From contig NC_134895.1 of assembly GCF_041734735.1 (NCBI RefSeq), positions 18,451,025 to 18,515,024 of the forward strand: DNA of 64,000 nt. Direction: 5' to 3'. The notes below the pieces were generated by a model that saw only the letters and a program-made list of their open reading frames with translations, was not told the origin of the DNA and searched no databases. The DNA is from Babylonia areolata (lineage: Eukaryota > Mollusca > Gastropoda > Neogastropoda > Buccinidae). Positions 40,901 to 50,940 of this stretch are shown one piece after another. Numbering within the stretch: the stretch's first letter is position 1; every line of letters begins with the position of its first letter. Position numbers and translations under genes: made by a program.

Positions 40901-43900
40901 TTGTGACGGAAAGCATGGAGACATTGCAATGATATGGTGTTTCTCTATCACTGACTCAATGTGAACCCAATATAACGTTGAGATGAGTAATTCCCTTCAT
41001 AACCTCTGTCTCTTGGTCTCTAAGCATGGCAGAATAAATGACCAACTTCATTCAACTTTGTTGCACCATCATCGGCATCATCTATTTGTATGCTACATAA
41101 CAGATCTATGACGTAAACAACAACATTTCAGACATGGAAACTACAGTCTAAACCAAAGCAAATAGAAATACAACACTTCTGGATGACAAGGGAAGTGGCT
41201 TAAAGTGTAAAAAACAGAAACACAAATTGTACAAGACATGACTATATGAAACACTTATAACAACAAAATGGACAGAGAAAGTATAGATTAGTATACATGA
41301 ACAAGAAAATGAGAAGCAAATGTGGTGGTGGTGTGTCCATCGAGATCGATGATGACCATCGTTGTCATCCAGCGGGGGGATGGGGGGAGGGTGGTGGTGG
41401 GGTGGGGGGGGGGGAGGATGCTCATGAGTCTATCTGTGAATGCGCAGATGGCTGAATAGTCCAATCTGCACACGAAATGTTCGCTGACAGTTGGGGCAGA
41501 CAAAGACAGGCATACCATTGTCAGAGAGCTTGTTTGCCCGTGACTTTCTGGACTGCCTCTTCTGAACAGCTGCAGCAGTCCTGTTGGCCTCGCACAACCT
41601 GGCGCCTTTGTGCACAGCAGCGCGCCATTTGTCACAGTCCACTGCAGATTCCTCCCAGGAGGAGGGTTGGTATCAAACGCTTTCAGAGAGACTTTCAGAG
41701 TATCTCTGAAGCGCTTCTTCTGACCTCCGTGTGATCTCTTCCCTTGTTGCAGCTCGCCATAGAAGAGCCTTTTGGGCAGCCGACGGTCAGGCATGTGCGC
41801 CACGTGTCCAGCCCAGCGAAGCTGGGACTGCATCAGGATGGTGAAGATGCTGGGAAGGGTGGCTTTTGCGAGCACCTCTGTGTCTGGGGTCCTGTCTTGC
41901 CACTTGATGTTCAGTAGCTTCCTGAGGCATGTTGTGTGGAAGTGGTTCAGCTTCTTGGCATGTCGTTGGTACACTGTCCAAGTTTCGCAGGCGCACAGTG
42001 GTGGTGTGTCCATCGAGATCGATGATGACCATCGTTGTCATCCAGATGGGGGATGGGGGATGGGGGGAGGGTGGTGGTGGGGTGGGGGGAAGGATGCTCA
42101 TGAATCTATCTGTGAGTGCGCAGATGGCTGAATAGTCCAATCTGCGCACGAAATGTTCGCTGACAGTTGGGGCAGACAAAGACAGGCATATCATTGTCAG
42201 GGAGCTTGTTTGCCCGTGACTTTCTGGCCTGCCTCTTCTCAACAGCTGCAGCAGTCCTGTTGGCCTCGCACAACCTGGCGCCTTTGTGCACAGCAGCGCG
42301 CCATTTGTCACGGTCCACTGCAGATTCCTCCCAGGAGTCAGGGTTGATATCAAACGCTTTCAGAGAGACTTTCAGAGTATCTCTGAAGCGCTTCTTCTGA
42401 CCTCCGTGTGATCTCTTCCCTTGTTGCAGCTCGCCATAGAAGAGCCTTTTGGGCAGCCGATGGTCTGGCATGCGCGCCACGTGTCCAGCCCAGCGAAGCT
42501 GGGACTGCATCAGGATGGTGAAGATGCTGGGAAGGGTGGCTTTTGCGAGCACCTCTGTGTCAGGGGTCTTGTCTTGCCACTTGATGTTCAGTAGCTTCCT
42601 GAGGCATGTTGTGTGGAAGTGGTTCAGCTTCTTGGCATGTCGTTGGTACACTGTCCAAGTTTCGCAGGCGTACAGTAGTGTGGGGAGAACTACTGCTCTG
42701 TAGACCTTTAGCTTGGTCTCAAGACTAATGCCTCTTCTGTTCCAGACATTTGCATTGAGTCTACCAAAAGCTGCGCTTGCTCTTGCAATCCTGACGTTCA
42801 CTTCATCGTCGATTGTCACATTTCGTGACAGTGTGCTGCCAAGGTATGTGAACCGCTCCACCGCACTGAGTCTCTGACCGTTGACTGTGATGTTGGGCTC
42901 AACGTAGGGTTTCCCTGGGGCTGGCTGATGGAGAACTTCAGTTTTCCTCGTGCTGATGGTAAGGCCGAAGTTCCTGCTGGCAGTGGCAAACTTGTTGACG
43001 CTGAGTTGCATGTCAGCTTCAGATCCAGCGTTGAGGGCACAATCATCAGCAAACAAAAAGTCTCTGATGATGTCTGTCATGACCTTCGTTTTTGCTTGAA
43101 GCCTTCTGAGGTTAAACAGCTTGCCATCTGTTCGGTACTTTAGGCCGATTCCAACATCGCCATCTCTGAAGGCATCAGTAAGCATTGCAGAGAACATGAG
43201 GCTGAACAACGTTGGAGCCAGGACGCAGCCTTGCTTGACACCATTTGTGACAGCAAAAGGAGCAGATGTTTCACCATTGTCCTGGACTCGAGCCTGCATG
43301 CCTTCATGGAATTGGCTGACCAAGGAAATAAATTTCCGAGGGCATCCGTACTTGGCCATGATCTTCCACAGTCCCTCTCTACTCACGGTGTCGAAGGCCT
43401 TAGTGAGGTCGACATAGGTGGAGAACAGATCAGCATTTTGCTCCTGACATTTCTCTTGCAGCTGCCTTGCAGCAAACACCATGTCAGTGGTTCCGCGCTC
43501 TTTCCGGAATCCACATTGGCTCTCAGGCAAATAACCTTGGTCAAGGTGTGCTGTGAGGCGGTTAAGTAGGATCCTGGCAAGTATCTTGCCTGCGATGGAG
43601 AGCAAGGAAATGCCCCGATGGTTATCACAGGCTTGCCGGTTCCCCTTTCGCTTGTACAAGTGAATGATAGATGCATCTTTGAAATCCTGGGGGATCGTCT
43701 CTTCTTTCCACATGAGTGAGTACAGCTGATGAAGCTTCTCAGTCAGCACAGTGCCTCCATCCTTGTAGACCTCTGCTGGTATGGAGTCTGAGCCAGGTGC
43801 TTTGCCACTGGATAGCAGACGGATTGCATTCTGGGTCTCAAGAAGTGTTGGCGGATCGTCCAGTGCTTCATTGGTGGGGACTTGTGGGAGACGGTCTATG

Positions 43901-46900
43901 GCTTCATCATTTATGGAGGAAGGGCGATTTAAGACACTGTTGAAGTGCTCAGCCCATCGTTCGAGAATGTTCTCCTTCTCGGTGATCAAGGTATTCCCAT
44001 CTGCACTGAGGAGGGGGGATGATCCTGAGGATGTGGGGCCGTAGACTTCTTTTAAGGCATCATAGAACCTCTTCATATCGTGCCTGTCAGCATATCCCTG
44101 GATCTCATCAGCTTTGTCCCTCAGCCACTTATCCTGCATCTGGCGTAACTTTTGCTGAACAGTCCTGCGGATGTCATTGTATGCATCCTTTTTTGATGTG
44201 GACTTTGGGTTGCTCAGGTGGGCTTGATGCAGACGGCGTTTCTCATCCAGAAGCTGCTTGATTTCATCACAGTTTTCATCAAACCAGTCTTTGTGCTTTC
44301 TGGTCATGGGTCCCAGGGTCTCTGAAGCTGTACTATAGATCAGCTCACGCAGGGTCCTCCAGTCAGACTCCACATTCTGGTTGTCCAGAGAGGCGGATTC
44401 CAGACGATCTTCCAGCAGCTCCACAAATGACTGTTTGATGGTGATGCTTTTCAGCTTAGCGATGTTGAGCCGTTTTGGAGCCTTCTGGCCTTGGGGGCGT
44501 CTCTTGGGTTGGATTCGAATATTCAGCTTCGAGACTACAAGGCGATGGTCTGTCCAACACTCGGCGCCGCACATGGTCTTTGTTACACGTACATCTTGCC
44601 TATCCCTTTTCCTGACGATGACATAATCGATGAGATGCCAATGCTTTGAGCGAGGGTGCATCCATGACGTCCTGTTACGGGTAGGGAGGCAGAAAACTGT
44701 GTTGGTTATCAGCAGTTCGTGCTCTGCACAGGTCTGAAGCAAAAGCAATCCGTTTGGGTTGCAGTGGCCCACACCGTGCTTTCCAATCACTCCATCCCAG
44801 GAGATGTAGTCAGAGCCAACTCTAGCATTGAAGTCCCCAAGAATGATGAGCTTGTCTGCTTTAGGGATGGCAGCAATGACAGAGTGAAGGTCCTCGTAGA
44901 ACTTCGCCTTCACTTCATCCGGGTTGGTCATGGTTGGGGCGTAGGCACTGACAATGGTGAGGTGCTTCTGGCCAGATGCCAGTGGGAGTTTCATGGTCAT
45001 AAGCCTATCGTTGACTCCCTTTGGGATTCCAGCTAGCTTGCTGACAAGTGCTGTTTTTACTGCAAAACCAACGCCAGCCTCGCGTCGCTCTTCGCTTCCT
45101 CGTCCACTCCAGAAGAAGGTGTAACCAGATCCCCGTTCACAGAGCTCGCCTTCGCCTGCAAGCCGAGTCTCACTCAAGGCTGCGATGTCGATGTTGTATC
45201 TGGCGAGTTCGGATGCAACTAGTGCTGTTCTCCTTTGGGGTCTGTCCGCGTTATCTCTGTCCAGGAGAGTCCTTATGTTCCAAGCACCAATGGTGAGAGG
45301 AACGATCCTTGTTTTTTTCTTTTCTTTCTCTTTGTTTCGACCGCTGATGTAGGGTCCCCGCCAGCCGCGGTATGCTGGCCAGGGTGATATGGAGCAGGCA
45401 ATTTTTAGGGCACCTTTTCTAGCCCCTTCCTCATGCCAGGGAGGTGAGCAGTGCATTCCTAAAGAGGGCTGCTCAGACGCTCAGACGGCTGCCGAGCTCC
45501 ATCGCTGCTCCTGTCGACGAAGAACGACCCTATGGCCTGAGCCGCCTGCGTGCAGGTCTGCGGCTGCGACTGCCAGTGTACCCACACCTGTCGTTTCGTC
45601 GCTCGCCTGTCGCCACAGGACTTGGGGGTGATGAAATGATGAAGGATGAAAGGTCATTTTGGATGACTGATGACTTGCGCGATGAGTTTGTTTAAAGTGA
45701 AGAGGAGTTGCGCAACGTCGACCTCACTCTCTCGTCCGGGTCCACCAATTTCCAGTGGCAAGACTAAGTCGAGACGACTGGATGATGAGCACGGATGCAG
45801 TGGATGACCAAGATATCCTTTCGGTGTCTCATCTTGCTCTCTGCACTCCACAGTGCGTTGCTGTAACCGCCTTCCTCTCCGTTGAACCGATAGGTTTCTT
45901 CCGCAGATTCTGCCGGATCCAGACTTCGCATACATGGGTAGACACACCCCGGGGACCAACTGCGTGTGGCATGCACACAGCACAGTGGAGCTAGATGGCC
46001 GTCGGTGGCTCTCCTCAGCCGACGCCCTTTTATGGATCTCCATAAGGGTGTCTAGCCACCCGCCTCACCAGTCCCAGAAGGGAGCGGTGGAAGTGCCAGT
46101 TTAGTCGTCGGCAACCCGACCCTGAACAGGTTGTACTGGATTACAGGTTACCAGTAGCAGATCTAATGACCTGACCTGACCTGGCGCACAGTAGTGTGGG
46201 GAGAACTACTGCTCTGTAGACCTTTAGCTTGGTCTCAAGACTAATGCCTCTTCTGTTCCAGACATTTGCATTGAGTCTACGAAAAGTTGCGCTTGCTCTT
46301 GCAATCCTGACGTTCACTTCATCGTCGATGGTCGCATTTCGTGACAGTGTGCTGCCAAGGTATGTGAACCGCTCCACCGCAATGAGTCTCTGACCGTTGA
46401 CTGTGATGTTGGGCTCAACGTAGGGTTTCCCTGGGGCTGGTTGATGGAGAACTTCAGTTTTCCTCGTGCTGATGGTAAGGCCGAAGTTCCTGTTGGCAGT
46501 GGCAAACTTGTCAACGCTGAGTTGCATGTCAGCTTCAGATCCAGCGTTGAGGGCACAATCATCAGCAAACAAAAAGTCTCTGATGATGTCTGTCATGACC
46601 TTTGTTTTTGCTTGAAGCCTTCTGAGGTTAAACAGCTTGCCATCTGTTCGGTACTTTAGGCCAATTCCAACATCGCCATCTCTGAAGGCATCAGTAAGCA
46701 TTGCAGAGAACATGAGGCTGAACAGCGTTGGAGCCAGGACACAGCCTTGCTTGACACCATTTGTGACAGCAAAAGGAGCAGATGTTTCACCATTGTCCTG
46801 GACTCGAGCCTGCATGCCTTCATGGAATTGGATGACCAAGGAAATAAATTTCCGAGGGCATCCGTACTTGGCCATGATCTTCCACAGTCCCTCTCTACTC

Positions 46901-49900
46901 ACGGTGTCGAAGGCCTTAGTGAGGTCGACATAGGTGGAGAACAGATCAGCATTTTGCTCCTGACATTTCTTTTGCAGCTGCCTTGCAGCAAACACCATGT
47001 CGGTGGTTCCACACTCTTTCCGGAATCCACATTGGCTCTCAGGCAAATGACCTTGGTCAAGGTGTGCTGTGAGGCGGTTTAGTAGGATCCTGGCAAGTAT
47101 CTTGCCTGCGATGGAGAGCAAGGAAATGCCCCAATGGTTATCACAGGCTTGCCGGTTCCCCTTTCACTTGTACAAGTGAATGATAGATGCATCTTTGAAA
47201 TCCTGGGGGATCGTCTCTTCTTTCCACATGAGTGAGTACAGCTGATGGAGCTTCTCAGTCAGCACAGTGCCTCCATCCTTGTAGACCTCTGCTGGTATGG
47301 AGTCTGAGCCAGGTGCTTTGCCACTGATAGCAGACGGATTGCTTTCTGGGTCTCAAGAGGTGTTGGCGGATCGTCCAGTGCTTCGTTGATGGGGACTTGT
47401 GGGAGACGGTCTATGGCTTCATCATTTATGGAGGAAGGGCGATTTAAGACACTGTTGAAGTGCTCAGCCCAGCGTTCGAGAATTTTCTCCTTCTCGGTGA
47501 TCAAGGTATTCCCATCTGCACTGAGGAGGGGGGATGATCCTGAGGATGTGGGCCCGTAGACTTCTTTTAAGGCATCATAGAACCTCTTCATATCGTGCCT
47601 GTCAGCATATCCCTGGATCTCATCAGCTTTGTCACTCAGCCACTTATCCTGCATCTGGCATAACTTTTGCTGAACAGTCCTGCGGATGGCATCGTACGCA
47701 TCCTTTTTTGATGTGGACTTTGGGTTGCTCAGGTAGGCTTGATGCAGACGGCGTTTCTCATCCAGAAGCTGCTTGATTTCATCATAGTTTTCATCAAACC
47801 AGTCTTTGTGCTTTCTGGTCATGGGTCCCAGGGTCTCTGAAGCTGTACTATAGATCAGCTCACGCAGGGTCCTCCAGTCAGACTCCACATTCTGGTTGTC
47901 CAGAGAGGTGGATTCCAGACGATCTTCCAGCAGCTCCACAAAGGACTGTTTGATGGTGATGTTTTTCAGCTTAGCGATGTTGAGCCGTTTTGGAGCCTTC
48001 TGGCCTTGGGGGCGTCTCTTTGGCTGGATTCGAATATTCAGCTTTGAGACTACAAGGCGATGGTCTGTCCAACACTCGGCGCCGCACATGGTCTTTGTTA
48101 CACGTACATCTTGCCTATCCCTTTTCCTGACGATGACATAATCGATGAGATGCCAATGCTTTGAGCGAGGGTGCATCCATGACGTCCTGTTACGGGTAGG
48201 GAGGCAGAAAACTGTGTTGGTTATCAGCAGTTCGTGCTCTGCACAGGTCTGAAGCAAAAGCAATCCATTTGGGTTGCAGTGGCCCACACCATGCTTTCCA
48301 ATAACTCCATCCCAGGAGATGTAGTCAGAGCCAACTCTAGCACTGAAGTCCCCAAGAATGATGAGCTTGTCTGCTTTAGGGATAGCAGCAATGACAGAGT
48401 GAAGGTCCTCGTAGAACTTCGCTTTGACTTCATCCGGGTTGGTCATGGTTGGGGCGTAGGCACTGACAATGGTGAGGTGCTTCTGGCCAGATGCCAGTGG
48501 GAGTTTCATGGTCATAAGCCTATCATTGACTCCCTTTGGGATTCCAGCTAATGTAACGAACTGATAAAAGAGGCAAAGAAGGCCTATGAGAAATACATTG
48601 CAAAGAACTGCAAGACGAATCCAAATTACTTCTGGAAATATGTCCAAGAAAAAACAAAATGCAATACAGGCATTAGTGTACTACAGTAAGTTATTTGTGG
48701 TTTATCCATATCTGATAAACAGAAAAAGCTGAGACCTTGGATAAGTTCTTTGCTTGTGTCTTCACCAATGAAGATACTTCCAACCTACCAATGCTGGCAG
48801 AGTGCTCTATGTGTAATGGTGTGTCAGTTTCTGATATAAGGATTACTCCCCTAATTGTTCAAAAAAGGCTGAGGAAACGTGATGCCTCAAAAGCTCAGGG
48901 ACCAGAAAAAATAACATCAAGGGTATTAAAAGAGCTAGCAAGAGATTTGTCATACCCACTGACATTACTGTACAATAGGTCATGAGAATCTGGAGTTGTT
49001 CCCAAAGACTGGAAAAAAGCTGATGTTACTGCTAGTTTTAAGAAAGGGTCTAGGTCTGAGCCAGGAAACTATTGACCAGTCAGTCTAACTTGCAAGATGC
49101 CATTATTTCACATGTGGATCCCATGCAAATAATATGTATGTTAAGTGCCAACATGGCTTTAGAAGCAAAAGATCTTCTGTCACACAGCTGTAGGAGGTGA
49201 TGGAGGAAACTACGAAGTTACTTGACAAAGGTGATCTAGCAGAATCTGTAGATATAATCAATCTAGATTTTCGCAAAGCTTTCGTCAGTGTACCACATGA
49301 AAGACTGTTAAGGAAACTAGAAGCTTATAGTATAGTTGGTAGCTAACACAAATGGACAAGAAATTTTTTGACAGAAAGAACTCTGCTGTGGGCTTAAATG
49401 GGGAGACTGGGACCACACAGTCGAGTGTCATCCACTTCAAGGATGCGTCTGGGTGTGCTGCTCTAATTACCTGACCAACACAGCAAGTGTCTGTATCTCT
49501 CAGGCCTGGTTAACACCAGGATATTATGACAGGAAGCGTAGAGTACAGCTTTGTCATGCAGTCCCAAACCAAAATGGACCTCCATAGCAACATCGTCATC
49601 ATCATCGTCCTCCTCCTCCTCCTTCATCGTCATCAATATAAACACAATAGTCTCAAAGTCTGTGGCCTTTCATGCCCTGCTCTCATGGTGACCTCAGTTT
49701 CGATACCCCTCCACTTCCATGCTTGGGGTGAGTCCTGTCAATGTCGTCAGTATCGGCAGTTTCATGGGGGGCTGCTGTTTGAGGGGCGTGGTGGCGGTCT
49801 CCACTCTGGGAAGGACGCTCACTCAGTCTGGCTCCACGACTAAGCCATTATTGTTCTTAGTAGGGGGCTTAGTAGGTGGTGTCCTAAGTACGGTAAAACA

Positions 49901-50888
49901 GAACAGGCACCACTGAACACCACCAAAGTGACTCAGAAGCAGTGCAGGGTCTCCTCTGGTGTGTGGCCTCCTGGCGACCTAACATCAATGGTTCCCTGTG
50001 GACTGCTGACGCTGGAACTGCAACGGACAAACCCGGGTGTGGCCGTGTATGGGGGAATCTAAATGAGCGGCGTGGGAGTAATGCCACTGAAACAGTGCAG
50101 ATGATGGGGCAGCAAAAAAAAAAGAAAAAAAAGAAAGAACTCAAAAAGTCATAGTTCGTGATGAGTACTCCGCGGAAGCTGACCTTTGTAGTGGAATCCT
50201 GCAGGAAATTATTCTAGGACAAATACTTATTATATCAAAAAAATGACCTTCCAGACTCTGAGACTGTGTAGAATCATCTTGTAAAAGTTTTGCTGTTGAT
50301 ACCAAAATATAAAATAAGACACACAACAGTAACATCTTGCAACAAGATCTGGACAAACTCCAGGCTTGGACACAGAAATGTAATCTGCATAAATATTTCA
50401 GTGTTGACAAATGTAAAGTGATGCATGTTGGCAGAAGAAATCCGAACAAAACATAAACTATCAAACCAAATAATGCTACAAACACAGTAAAATCATGTGT
50501 AAATGAAAAAGATCTATGGAGTCACTTCTGATAGAAATTTTTCATTTGACCTGCACAATCAGAACTGCATGAATAAAGCAAACCAAATAACTGGAATAAT
50601 CAAAATCTTGATATGATATTTAAATAAAACTATACAAAGCTCTAGTGTGACCTTACTTGTAGTATGGAAGCACTGTTGGTACCCCAATCTGAAGCAACAA
50701 TCTATTGCAATTGAGAGGGTGCAGAGAAGAGCCACAAAGTTTGTTCGTGAATATAGGAATATGACTTATATAGTTATAATGATAGTTTATTTAAAATCAT
50801 TTTCCTTTAAGGGTTGCGGGAAATGTGGTGATCTCACTGAGACATATATATATATATATTTATATATATGTGTTATATATATGTGTTT

Positions 50889-50940
<52 letters not shown>

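Noticed and set aside
42106-45456. A host craniofacial development protein 2-like gene
   Set aside because: The endonuclease is followed in frame by a complete reverse transcriptase within an element bounded by a TSD, so it is a LINE ORF.
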